A stretch of DNA of 42,804 nt, from contig JAFSJF010000077.1 of the NCBI GenBank assembly GCA_017439405.1, positions 1 to 42,804 of the forward strand, written 5' to 3'. The notes below the pieces were generated by a model that searched no databases, was not told where the DNA came from, and saw nothing but the letters and a program-made list of their open reading frames with translations. Shown here in pieces: positions 8,377 through 16,445 of the stretch. Within the stretch, counting starts at the first letter, position 1. Each line of letters begins with the position of its first letter. The position numbers and the translations under genes were made by a program. Source of the DNA: Bacteroidales bacterium. GTDB taxonomy: Bacteria; Bacteroidota; Bacteroidia; Bacteroidales; F082.

Positions 8377-11300
8377 ATGGAATTGATTGATAACGTCACC
8401 AAGACGCTACGCGATGACTTAACCGTGGAGATTAAGTCGGCAAGCAAGATTTCAATGGCTGCTTGCTGTTTCTCTATTTATGCCTTTCAGGAACTGAAAG
8501 AGCAGCTCAAAGACATCAAGGAATTGCGGTTCATCTTCACTTCGCCCACGTTCACTGCCGAAAAAATCGACAAGCAAAGGCGTGAGTTCTACATCCCGCG
8601 TATCGACCGTGAACGCACCCTTTACGGCTCTCCCTTTGAAGTCCGCCTCCGCAACCAGCTCACACAAAAAGCCATTGCAATCAAATGCGCCGAGTGGGTC
8701 AAAAAGAAAGTCCGTTTCAAGTCAAATATCACAAATAACACCCTCCCCGGATTCATCATTGTTGAAAACGACGACGCGCATACCTATACGCCTGTAAACG
8801 GCTTCACTACAACTGACTTGGGCTGTGAACGAGGCAACAGCATGATGAACTTCGTCAACAAGGTGGATGGCTCAAACGCCCGTCAGTATCTCCGTGTGTT
8901 CAACGAGCTTTGGAACAACGAAAAGGACTTCGCCGATGTCACTGACGACATCATTGATCACATCTCCAACATCTACCGCGAGAACTCCCCAGAGTTCATC
9001 TATTTCGTCACACTCTACAATATCTTCAACGAGTTTCTTGAAGATATTTCCGAGGACGTTCTTCCCAACGAGGCCACAGGATTCAAGGACAGCCAAATCT
9101 GGAACAAACTCTACGACTTCCAAAAAGATGCGGCACTGGCCATCATCAACAAGCTGGAGAAATACAACGGCTGCATCCTTGCCGACAGTGTGGGTCTGGG
9201 TAAGACCTTCACCGCACTGGCCGTCATCAAATACTACGAGACGCGAAACAAGAATGTCCTGGTGCTCTGTCCCAAGAAACTTTGCGACAACTGGATGACC
9301 TATCGCACCAACTACATCACTAATCCCATCGCAGGCGATAGGCTTGCCTATACCGTGTTGTTCCATTCCGACCTTTCGCGTGTTGGTGGCCGCTCCAATG
9401 GCTTGGAACTGGAGAAAATCAACTGGGGCAACTACGACCTGGTTGTGATTGACGAGTCGCACAACTTCCGCAACGGAGGCAAGCTTTCAAGGGATGATGA
9501 TGACGATGACCCACGCGAGAACCGTTACTTGCGCCTGATGAACAAGGTGATTCGTGCCGGAGTGAAAACCAAGGTGCTGATGCTCTCGGCCACACCCGTC
9601 AACAACCGCTTCAACGACCTCAAAAACCAGCTTCAGCTGGCCTACGAGGGCGACACCAAAAGGATGGACGCTCTGCTCAACACCAACACTTCAATTGACG
9701 ACATCTTCCGCCAAGCGCAGAAGGCTTACAACATCTGGGCAAAACTCCCCAACGAAAAACGCAACACCGAAAGGCTCCTTGGGATGCTCAGCTTCGATTT
9801 CTTCGAGGTGCTCGATTCGGTCACTATCGCCCGAAGCCGCAAGCACATCGAGGCGTATTACAATACCGAAGCCGTCGGCAAGTTCCCGCTTAGGCTTCCA
9901 CCCATATCGCGCCGTCCCTCGCTCACCGACCTTCCGTCGGCCATCAACTACAACGAAATCTTCAACCAGCTCCAAAAGCTCAACTTGGCTATCTATACGC
10001 CTTCGGAATTTATCCTGCCAAGCAAGATGGCAAAGTATGCGCTCGACCCTGAGACACACGGCGCAGGCCTTTCCTTGGTAGGCCGTGAAATGGGTATCCG
10101 TCGCATCATGTGCATCTTAATGCTGAAGCGTCTTGAAAGCTCCGTCAATTCTTTCCGGCTAACACTGACTCGTTTGCTGAAGCTCATTTCCAACACTATC
10201 GATACGATTGACCGCCATGAAGCTTATATCAATGTGGAAGAGGTTGATGATTACGATTTCGACATTGAAGACTCCGACAACGATGCCTTTGTGGGCACCA
10301 AGAAAAACAGGATTGCCTTGGAAGACATCGACTATATCAGCTGGCGGCAATACCTCCAGAGCGATAAGGAAGAGCTGGAGCTTACCCGCTTGATGCTCGA
10401 CGACATCACCCCTGAGCACGACAGCAAGCTTCAGCAGCTCATTGCCGACCTTCGCGACAAGTTCGCTCATCCCATCAACGGCGACAACAAGAAGGTGCTC
10501 ATCTTTACGGCCTTCTCCGATACCGCCGTCTATCTCTACGACAACCTTGCCAAACCTATCAAGCAGAAATATGGAATGGACACCGCTCTCGTTACTGGCG
10601 ATGTGGAAGCGCGTAGCACTCTGAAACTGAAAGAAAAACTTGACTTCAACAAGGTGCTGACCCTCTTTTCGCCCATTTCCAAGGAAAAGGAGTCCATCTA
10701 TCCCAATATTCACGAAGAGATAGAAGTCCTCATCGCCACCGACTGCATTTCCGAAGGTCAGAACTTGCAGGATTGCGACTACCTCATCAACTACGACATC
10801 CACTGGAACCCTGTGCGCATCATCCAGCGCTTCGGTCGTATCGACCGTATCGGCTCCAAAAACGACGTCATCCAGCTGGTAAACTACTGGCCAGACATGA
10901 CGCTTGACGAGTATATAGACCTCAAAGGCCGTGTCGAGGCCCGTATGAAGGTCTCTGTGCTCACCTCCACAGGCGACGACAACCCCATTTCACCTGAAGA
11001 GAAAGGCGATTTGGAATACCGCAAGGCCCAACTGAAGAAGCTTCAGGAAGAAGTCGTCGACATTGAGGAGATGAACAACGGCGTTTCCATTATGGACCTT
11101 GGCCTTAACGAGTTCCGCTTGGACTTGCTCGAATATATGAAGACCCACAAAGACGTGGAGCATACGCCCTTTGGCCTTCATGCCGTGGTGGGTCACAACG
11201 AGTTCACCGAGCCAGGTGTCATCTTTGTGCTGAAGAACCGCAACAAAGGCGTCAACATCGACAAAAAGAACCGTCTGCATCCATTCTATATCGTTTACCT

Positions 11301-11610
11301 TCGCAACGACGGCTCAGTGGTCGTCAACCACCTTTCGCCCAAGGAGCTGCTCGACAAGTTCCGCAGCCTCTGCAAGGGTAGGAATATGCCCCAAACCTCC
11401 TTATGCCGTGAGTTCAACAAAGAAACCCGCGACGGTTTCCGCATGACCCACTACTCCAAGCTGCTGGGCGATGCCATCAACAGCATCATCACGGTGAAAG
11501 AGAACAGCAACATCGACAGCTTCCTTGAAGGCGTTCAGGGCGAGCTGTTCACAAAGGAAATCAAAGGACTTGATGATTTCGAGCTGATGTGTTTCTTGGT
11601 TGTAAAATAG
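8377..11610 (+). CDS. SNF2/HepA-like helicase of a type III-like restriction-modification operon
   Basis: A 1,077-residue superfamily 2 helicase, first gene of the defence operon. N-terminal residues 1-170 resemble the phospholipase-D-like module that precedes many such helicases (ISMAACCFSIYAFQELKEQL...LRFIFTSPTF), but no HKD motif is visible, so nuclease activity is not supported. ATPase motifs: I ADSVGLGKT at about 267-275, II DESH near 359, III MLSATPVNN near 401; motifs V-VI ATDCISEGQNLQDCDYLIN...IIQRFGRIDRIGS near 788-830. The glutamine-arginine motif VI is the SNF2/RapA type. About 250 C-terminal residues are unassigned. The next gene starts 9 nt after its stop. It likely translocates on or remodels DNA for the Mod/Res pair. 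Similar helicases occur in DISARM, but no other DISARM gene is present. Confidence 0.88.
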   Translation: MELIDNVTKTLRDDLTVEIKSASKISMAACCFSIYAFQELKEQLKDIKELRFIFTSPTFTAEKIDKQRREFYIPRIDRERTLYGSPFEVRLRNQLTQKAIAIKCAEWVKKKVRFKSNITNNTLPGFIIVENDDAHTYTPVNGFTTTDLGCERGNSMMNFVNKVDGSNARQYLRVFNELWNNEKDFADVTDDIIDHISNIYRENSPEFIYFVTLYNIFNEFLEDISEDVLPNEATGFKDSQIWNKLYDFQKDAALAIINKLEKYNGCILADSVGLGKTFTALAVIKYYETRNKNVLVLCPKKLCDNWMTYRTNYITNPIAGDRLAYTVLFHSDLSRVGGRSNGLELEKINWGNYDLVVIDESHNFRNGGKLSRDDDDDDPRENRYLRLMNKVIRAGVKTKVLMLSATPVNNRFNDLKNQLQLAYEGDTKRMDALLNTNTSIDDIFRQAQKAYNIWAKLPNEKRNTERLLGMLSFDFFEVLDSVTIARSRKHIEAYYNTEAVGKFPLRLPPISRRPSLTDLPSAINYNEIFNQLQKLNLAIYTPSEFILPSKMAKYALDPETHGAGLSLVGREMGIRRIMCILMLKRLESSVNSFRLTLTRLLKLISNTIDTIDRHEAYINVEEVDDYDFDIEDSDNDAFVGTKKNRIALEDIDYISWRQYLQSDKEELELTRLMLDDITPEHDSKLQQLIADLRDKFAHPINGDNKKVLIFTAFSDTAVYLYDNLAKPIKQKYGMDTALVTGDVEARSTLKLKEKLDFNKVLTLFSPISKEKESIYPNIHEEIEVLIATDCISEGQNLQDCDYLINYDIHWNPVRIIQRFGRIDRIGSKNDVIQLVNYWPDMTLDEYIDLKGRVEARMKVSVLTSTGDDNPISPEEKGDLEYRKAQLKKLQEEVVDIEEMNNGVSIMDLGLNEFRLDLLEYMKTHKDVEHTPFGLHAVVGHNEFTEPGVIFVLKNRNKGVNIDKKNRLHPFYIVYLRNDGSVVVNHLSPKELLDKFRSLCKGRNMPQTSLCREFNKETRDGFRMTHYSKLLGDAINSIITVKENSNIDSFLEGVQGELFTKEIKGLDDFELMCFLVVK

Positions 11611-11619
11611 GAGGTGTGT

Positions 11620-12231
11620 ATGCTCGGATTGCCAAAAAGTACAGAAATAGCGAAGCAACTTCCCAAGAAGGCCATTTACGAGAAGTTCCAGCTGAAGTCT
11701 GCCCAGCGCGACCGCTTCGATGCCGATATCAGCCGTATCGACATCGTGAACATGGTTTCGTCCAACACGGTGCCAGGCTTGAAGGAAGGCGAGCATGTCA
11801 AGGAGTTTTATGTGTTGCTTGTCTCGCTGAAGCGAGAGCTGTATGACGAGAAAAACATCTTGCTTCTGACAAAGTTAATCAAGCAGCACATGGTTTTTGC
11901 CTTGGTGTTTGAGGATATGTTGCGTTTCGCCGTAGTGCACGACAAACTCTTTTCCACTGACTGGGAACCGCTTGCCGATGCTGCGCTTCCCCTGATGGGT
12001 ATTGACATGGACAACGTATGGGAGCACATAGTGACGACCATAGGAGGCTTCGAGGTGATGGAAGGCGTGACCATCGAGGAACAGATAACGATTGATGGAG
12101 AGAGGCAGAAAGTCATCAAGCAGATTGAAACGCTTGAAAAGAAGGTGAGGGCTGAAAAACAGCCTCGAAGGAAATATGAATTGTATCAGCAATTATGCGA
12201 GTTGAAAAAATCATTGAAGGATAACCCATAA
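11620..12231 (+). CDS. DUF4391 domain protein
   Basis: A 203-residue protein of the DUF4391 family, whose genes commonly sit beside Mod/Res and SNF2-helicase genes; its molecular role is not established. It opens with LGLPKSTEIAKQLPKKAIYEKF and ends in a charged coiled-coil-like tail (VIKQIETLEKKVRAEKQPRRKYELYQQLCELKKSL). I choose ATG 11620 over GTG 11614: a strong Shine-Dalgarno GGAGG at 11610-11614 is correctly spaced, unusual for this genome and a sign of translational coupling to the helicase. A second, diverged copy of its C-terminal tail survives at 14345-14492, after the first cassette. Because it is the last backbone gene before cassette 1, its 3' end appears to be one boundary of the exchange site. 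Confidence 0.82.
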   Translation: MLGLPKSTEIAKQLPKKAIYEKFQLKSAQRDRFDADISRIDIVNMVSSNTVPGLKEGEHVKEFYVLLVSLKRELYDEKNILLLTKLIKQHMVFALVFEDMLRFAVVHDKLFSTDWEPLADAALPLMGIDMDNVWEHIVTTIGGFEVMEGVTIEEQITIDGERQKVIKQIETLEKKVRAEKQPRRKYELYQQLCELKKSLKDNP

Positions 12232-12290
12232 AAATCGGCTTTTTTTCGGAAAAACGTATTTGAAAATTACGTTTATTGATGAAAAAGTTG

Positions 12291-12298
12291 TATTTTTG
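12291..12298 (+). promoter_or_regulatory. -7 element of cassette 1
   Basis: TATTTTTG in the block GAAAAAGTTGTATTTTTGCC, nearly identical to the promoter at 21-38. It lies inside the upstream extension of the next open frame (which would read MMKKLYFCL), so translation must start later, at 12327. Together with the AT-rich 95-bp gap after DUF4391 this indicates that cassette 1 can be transcribed independently of the operon. Confidence 0.65.
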
Positions 12299-12326
12299 CC
12301 TTGAATTAGATAATAAACGTAAAATT

Positions 12327-13631
12327 ATGGTTAGCATTGATAGGATTTGTATAGGAGGATATAGAAATATCGACTATTCCGAACTGAATTTGCAGCAATT
12401 GACCGCTTTGTTGGCACCCAACAATTATGGAAAAAGCAATATTTTGAATGCCATCATGTTTGCATCTACATTTCTTCATGCTCCCTCTGATGTGAAAAGA
12501 CAGATGATGAAGGACTCCTCGTGCATTCCTATCAATTCAAAGATTGCTGGAACACCTTTCTATTTTGAAATTGAGGGCAGACTTGAATCGGAAAGATGTT
12601 TTCTTTATAGATACAGTTTCGATTGGTATCAACAAATCGGGAAAGACAAAACGGGGAAAGATGGTCAAATCATTGGTGAATATTTGGGCATCAAGGACGA
12701 AACAAAAGGAAAGCAAAAATACAGGGCAATAATCAATAGGACGCTTGAAAGTGCAAAGTATGATGCAACAGGCCGTTGTAATAAAGAGATTGCCATCAAT
12801 TCCGATGAATTGGTATTGGTTAAATTGACCAACAACGATAATTGGAATTACTTGTCAATTGCCAAAGAAATCATGGAGATTCATGTAGCCTCTGTTGACA
12901 CTATTGCCGATCCCAAAGGTCATTTCGTGCCGCAAAAGATGCTGACCACAGACGGTGTTCAGTTGGTGTATGATGGCTTTACCCAGTATCTTTATCAACT
13001 TAAACAGGAAGATGAAGGAGAGTTTGACTATCTGATTTCTTTGTTGACGGTTTTGGTTCCAACCATTGAATCTGTCCAACCTGTGAAATTAAGTTCGATT
13101 GAAAAAAATGTGGGGAAAGATGTACCTTATGAATTGCCTGATTTGTACGATGTTTATGTAAAGGAAAAATACAACAACCAGCCAACTCCTTTCCGTTTTC
13201 TTTCCACTGGCAGCATGCGCATGTTCTTCTTGGTGACCTCAATCGTTAATGCACGTAAGACGGGCACACAGATTCTTTTGGTTGAGGAATTGGAAAATTC
13301 CATCCATCCTGATTTGATGCAGAGTCTTCTTGAATCGATCCCTTTGTTTATGGGCGACACCAAATTGCTGTTTACTAGCCACTCGCCACTTCTCACAAAA
13401 CACATGGGCTATCAACAATTGTATGTAGGGTTGCCTTCAGATGACGGAGTGGTGGATTTTCGCACCATCAAACGAAGCAAATTGAGAAGCGTGTTGGAAA
13501 TTGCGGGTGCTGGCGAGATGGCCTTGGGTGAGTACTTATTTGAATTGATGCTGGACACAGAGGATGACAAAAGTTTGATAGATGCTTTTTTTGAGAATAA
13601 GCATGTCAAGAAGGGAGGCTCCAATGACTAA
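12327..13631 (+). CDS. Cassette 1 AAA/ABC-type ATPase (OLD/AAA_15-like)
   Basis: A 434-residue SMC/ABC-like ATPase of the AAA_15/AAA_21 group. Walker A is APNNYGKSN at about residues 29-37, with Ala in place of the usual first Gly. The signature-like motif FLSTGSMRM is near 290, Walker B ILLVEELENSIHP near 315-327 and the switch histidine TSHSPLL near 350. Start ATG 12327 is set by the promoter at 12291. Its stop overlaps the next ATG by 8 nt (ATGACTAA), so ATPase and partner are translationally coupled. ATPase plus separate TOPRIM-like protein recalls split OLD, RloAB and PARIS systems, in which the ATPase senses a phage trigger and releases a nuclease; assignment to any of them is not possible from the sequence. 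Base composition is visibly more AT-rich than in the helicase gene, which suggests separate acquisition. Confidence 0.82.
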   Translation: MVSIDRICIGGYRNIDYSELNLQQLTALLAPNNYGKSNILNAIMFASTFLHAPSDVKRQMMKDSSCIPINSKIAGTPFYFEIEGRLESERCFLYRYSFDWYQQIGKDKTGKDGQIIGEYLGIKDETKGKQKYRAIINRTLESAKYDATGRCNKEIAINSDELVLVKLTNNDNWNYLSIAKEIMEIHVASVDTIADPKGHFVPQKMLTTDGVQLVYDGFTQYLYQLKQEDEGEFDYLISLLTVLVPTIESVQPVKLSSIEKNVGKDVPYELPDLYDVYVKEKYNNQPTPFRFLSTGSMRMFFLVTSIVNARKTGTQILLVEELENSIHPDLMQSLLESIPLFMGDTKLLFTSHSPLLTKHMGYQQLYVGLPSDDGVVDFRTIKRSKLRSVLEIAGAGEMALGEYLFELMLDTEDDKSLIDAFFENKHVKKGGSND

Positions 13632-14247
13632 AAAGGGTAAGCAGGAAACGGCGCAAGAAATCAGTGTGATATTTGTCGAAGGTGATGCAGATGAATTGAT
13701 GATACGTCGTCTTCTGGACTACTATGTGGAGAAGGGCTGGAAACGGAAAGACGAAGTTTTCGTTCATAAAACTCATGGCACACCTATGTTTGGCAAGATG
13801 AAAAAAGGATTGGTTAAGATTAGGCAAGACATGGAGGGCAAAGCCCGCTTCAAGGCTGTTTGTTGTGAGTTTGATACTGATGTCTATGTGAACGGCTTTC
13901 AGAAAGAACCTGATTGGGAGTCCATTAGAAAAGAGCTGAAACGATACTTTGGAGTGGTTGAGTTTTGCTGTTTAAGGGCAGAAACAAGCATCGAAAGCTG
14001 GATGCTTGATGATGCAGAAGGGCTTATCGTTGCTCTTGGATTGCCAAAAGCCACAAAGATCAAGGGTGCTACAGGACTCGAGAAAATGGGCAATCTGTTC
14101 CGACTCAATCGTATGTCGTATTCAAGAAACAAGGGCATGGAAAAGATAAAGCCCATTATTGACAAACTGGACATCTCCAAAATCCGCGAAGCAAGAAAAA
14201 AGGAGTTGAAAGAATTTGAGAAACTTTTAGGAGTTGAAATTGAATAA
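13624..14247 (+). CDS. Cassette 1 partner, TOPRIM-like putative nuclease
   Basis: A 207-residue protein whose ATG (13624) lies within the last codons of the ATPase gene. The N-terminus has the TOPRIM pattern: hydrophobic strand then conserved Glu-Gly (ISVIFVEGDADELMIRRLL, residues about 12-30), and a later strand ending in Asp-x-Asp (VCCEFDTDVYV, near 79-89). Further acidic motifs follow in ETSIESWMLDDAEGLI. This layout matches TOPRIM-fold proteins paired with AAA_15 ATPases (RloB, AriB/DUF4435, DUF4276-like); which one is uncertain. It ends in a Lys/Glu-rich helix. In cells it would be the effector, likely acting on nucleic acid once released or activated by the ATPase. Thirteen bases after its stop begins a truncated copy of the mod gene. 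Confidence 0.68.
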   Translation: MTKKGKQETAQEISVIFVEGDADELMIRRLLDYYVEKGWKRKDEVFVHKTHGTPMFGKMKKGLVKIRQDMEGKARFKAVCCEFDTDVYVNGFQKEPDWESIRKELKRYFGVVEFCCLRAETSIESWMLDDAEGLIVALGLPKATKIKGATGLEKMGNLFRLNRMSYSRNKGMEKIKPIIDKLDISKIREARKKELKEFEKLLGVEIE

Positions 14248-14260
14248 ACATAACAAGAAT

Positions 14261-14392
14261 ATGAATAAACTCACCATGCAAACCCACAACATCGTGGACG
14301 AAAACATAAAGAAAATAGCCGAACTCTTCCCCAACTGCCTCACCGAGCAAATCGTTGTCGACGATGAAAGCAAAGCTTCTGCGCCAAATTGA
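14261..14392 (+). pseudogene. Truncated 5' end of mod (first 29 codons), recombination scar
   Basis: The first 87 bases match the start of the intact mod gene at 16446 with only three differences (MNKLTMQTHN through FPNCLTE in both). Identity stops after GAG at 14347; the open frame then runs 15 codons into the DUF4391 remnant and ends at TGA 14390-14392. The bases just before each ATG also agree (AATATGAATAAACTCAC). The near identity means the duplication is recent. Confidence 0.9.
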
Positions 14393-14492
14393 GACACTTG
14401 AAAGGAAAGCCCGATTGGAAAAACAGCCTCGTAAGAAACTGGAGCTGTTTAAACATTTGAAGGAGTTGAAATCATCAATTGGAGAAGGGTGA
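14345..14492 (+). pseudogene. Remnant of a DUF4391 gene 3' end, recombination scar
   Basis: Directly fused to the mod fragment. Read from 14345 it gives EQIVVDDE and, after a one-base shift, KLLRQIETLERKARLEKQPRKKLELFKHLKELKSS ending at TGA 14490-14492. This parallels the intact DUF4391 tail (EQITIDGE..., IKQIETLEKKVRAEKQPRRKYELYQQLCELKKS) but is clearly a different allele. An open frame from ATG 14364 covers most of it. The order mod-start then DUF4391-end is the reverse of the functional operon order, as expected at the joint of two recombined alleles. Confidence 0.87.
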
Positions 14493-14517
14493 AACTGAGT
14501 GGATAATTTATTGAATG

Positions 14518-14601
14518 AATTACGAAATTTCTATAGAAATTGTAATTTTCTTACAAATATCAATTAAATTTATTGAAAAATAGGAATTTTGCTTATTTTT
14601 G
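14518..14601 (+). promoter_or_regulatory. Promoter of cassette 2 with an upstream palindrome
   Basis: The -7 element TATTTTTG is at 14594-14601, with a TTG at 14573-14575 separated by 18 bp. Upstream, 14518-14547 is an imperfect palindrome (AATTACGAAATTTC, TATA centre, GAAATTGTAATT) that could be an operator or a weak hairpin. Transcription would start about 17 nt before the ATG at 14624. Confidence 0.6.
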
Positions 14602-14623
14602 CACCGAATTAAAACCATAAAGC

Positions 14624-15835
14624 ATGATACGAGAATTTTGGGCAGAGAATTATCTCTCGATAAAAAACAGACAAACGTTGAATTTTGAATCCAAGACAAG
14701 TGATGACGAATGGGCTTCTGTTGATTTTGGAGGCGGAAAACGCATTAATAAGCTTGCCGTAATTTATGGCGCAAATGCAGCAGGCAAGTCAAATATACTG
14801 ATGGCCCTCCTAAATGTGTTTGAATTGTTGTTTTCTCCGTGGGAAAACAAAACGGAATCGGTTAGAACAAGACGTCCATTCGCCTTATGCACGGGCAAAC
14901 CCACCCGAATGCATGTTTCGTTCTATGCCAATCGCATCCGCTACGACTATACCATCTCCTATACATCAGAGCATATTATTGATGAGTTGATGGAATGGTT
15001 CCCCAATGGTTCGAAGTCGCTCTTCTATGAACGTAGATTTGTGTCGGACGATTCGCAAGCCACCATTAAATTTGGCCAAAGCGTGGGTTTGTCTGCCAAG
15101 ACAAAAGACATTTTTCTTCAAAACGTGCTAAACAACCACACCGTTCTTTCCTGTTTCGGGAAAAGATCGTTTGAGGCTGATGCCAAACCCATTGCCAATC
15201 TGTATAATTGGATAGGTCGTTACATACATCGATTCGACAATCCTAAGTTCACTTTGGAGACATCGCTCAAGCAGGTGTTGGAGAATGGTAAAGCCAAACA
15301 GTTTTACATCCAAATGTTGGAAAAGGCTGATTTTAACATCGTTGACTTTCATGCTCAAACCGCAATCGAAGATGAAGAACAAACTAAGATATACTTTGAT
15401 TGCAAGGCAGGAGCCGAAACTTTCAGTCTCGGTTTAGACGAACAATCTCAGGGAACCAAGAAGTTCTTGGGTAACTTGTCAACGCTTTATTCCGCTATTT
15501 CAAATCATCACATTTATTTCATTGATGAAATAGACTCGGAGTTGCATGATGATTTGTTGCTGTATTTCTTGAATGCATTTCTGATGAACTCCAACGAATC
15601 GCAGCTTATTTTTACCAGCCAGGAAACTTCCTTGTTGGACGAAGACTTGCTGAATACGCATCGCGACTTTGTTTTCTTTGCGGAGAAGAACCGTGAAGGG
15701 GCATTTTCTGAATATATGCGTGCCGATGAATTCGGTTTGCACAAGAACCTGTCCCTCTACAAATCCTACAGGAACGGTCGTTTGGGGGCCGTTCCCCAAT
15801 TGGGTTCACCCTTATTGTATTTGAACCATGAATAA
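14624..15835 (+). CDS. rloA: Cassette 2 AAA ATPase, RloA-like
   Basis: A 403-residue ATPase of the AAA_15/AAA_21 type typical of RloA (restriction-linked ORF A). Walker A is GANAAGKSN at about residues 49-57, preceded by the usual FWAENYLSIKNRQTLNFE start. The Q/signature segment LDEQSQGTKKFLGNL is near 270, Walker B HIYFIDEIDSELHDDL near 296-311 and the switch region LIFTSQETSLLDEDLL near 326. The TGA-free end overlaps the next gene by 8 nt (ATGAATAA), the same arrangement as cassette 1. RloA/RloB pairs were first named from genes lodged inside type I restriction loci of Campylobacter, so its position inside a type III-like operon fits. Symbol is by family resemblance. Confidence 0.82.
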   Translation: MIREFWAENYLSIKNRQTLNFESKTSDDEWASVDFGGGKRINKLAVIYGANAAGKSNILMALLNVFELLFSPWENKTESVRTRRPFALCTGKPTRMHVSFYANRIRYDYTISYTSEHIIDELMEWFPNGSKSLFYERRFVSDDSQATIKFGQSVGLSAKTKDIFLQNVLNNHTVLSCFGKRSFEADAKPIANLYNWIGRYIHRFDNPKFTLETSLKQVLENGKAKQFYIQMLEKADFNIVDFHAQTAIEDEEQTKIYFDCKAGAETFSLGLDEQSQGTKKFLGNLSTLYSAISNHHIYFIDEIDSELHDDLLLYFLNAFLMNSNESQLIFTSQETSLLDEDLLNTHRDFVFFAEKNREGAFSEYMRADEFGLHKNLSLYKSYRNGRLGAVPQLGSPLLYLNHE

Positions 15836-16442
15836 GAGGATGAAAGAGGCTATTGCCGTCATCGGCGAAGGCATCACGGAATACTACTACTTCAATTCCG
15901 TCAAGGATGAGAACAGGCAGCTCAACCTAAAGCCTTCCTATCCCAAGCACTCCTCCAGCCTGAAAGACCTCGAAAAAGAGATCGTCAAGGCCATCGATAT
16001 GGAGTATTCCTTGATATTTTGTGTGGTGGACATGGACAACAAGAAAGGAGGCAAGGAACGGCAATCGTATGAAAATCTCAAGCGTCGATTTCAAGGGACT
16101 CATAACGTCAAGCGGACAGGATACAAATATGAGATACGTTTTATTGAGACGGAGCGATGCACCGAACTCTTCTTCTTGTTCTATTTCGCCTATACCTCGA
16201 AAAGTTATGGCAACCAGACGGAACTGTTGAACGAGCTGAACAAAAATTGTACCTACGACAAAAGTGAAAAATTCTTCCGCTCCCATGCCTTGCACCAATA
16301 CTTTCAGCAAAATGGTGGCGATTTCATGCAAGCCTTGCGCAATGCCGCCAAATCCATGAAGGAAAAAGAAGAAACTGGCAGGGATTACACATATTCTCAA
16401 ATGGCGCAGCTGTTTGAGGCATTGGGAATTAAAACAAATTGA
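15828..16442 (+). CDS. rloB: Cassette 2 partner, RloB-like TOPRIM protein
   Basis: A 204-residue RloB family protein. Key residues: IGEGITEYYYFNSVK at about 12-26 (the Glu-Gly-x-Thr-Glu motif of RloB/TOPRIM proteins) and FCVVDMDNKKGG near 64-75 (Asp-x-Asp). These form the likely metal site. An acidic ETERCTELFFLFYFAYT segment follows near 105-121, also conserved in RloB-like proteins. ATG 15828 overlaps the rloA stop. Three bases after its TGA comes the mod start codon, so this cassette is joined tightly to mod and may read through into it. The expected role is a nuclease effector controlled by RloA. Confidence 0.83.
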   Translation: MNKRMKEAIAVIGEGITEYYYFNSVKDENRQLNLKPSYPKHSSSLKDLEKEIVKAIDMEYSLIFCVVDMDNKKGGKERQSYENLKRRFQGTHNVKRTGYKYEIRFIETERCTELFFLFYFAYTSKSYGNQTELLNELNKNCTYDKSEKFFRSHALHQYFQQNGGDFMQALRNAAKSMKEKEETGRDYTYSQMAQLFEALGIKTN

Positions 16443-16445
16443 AAT

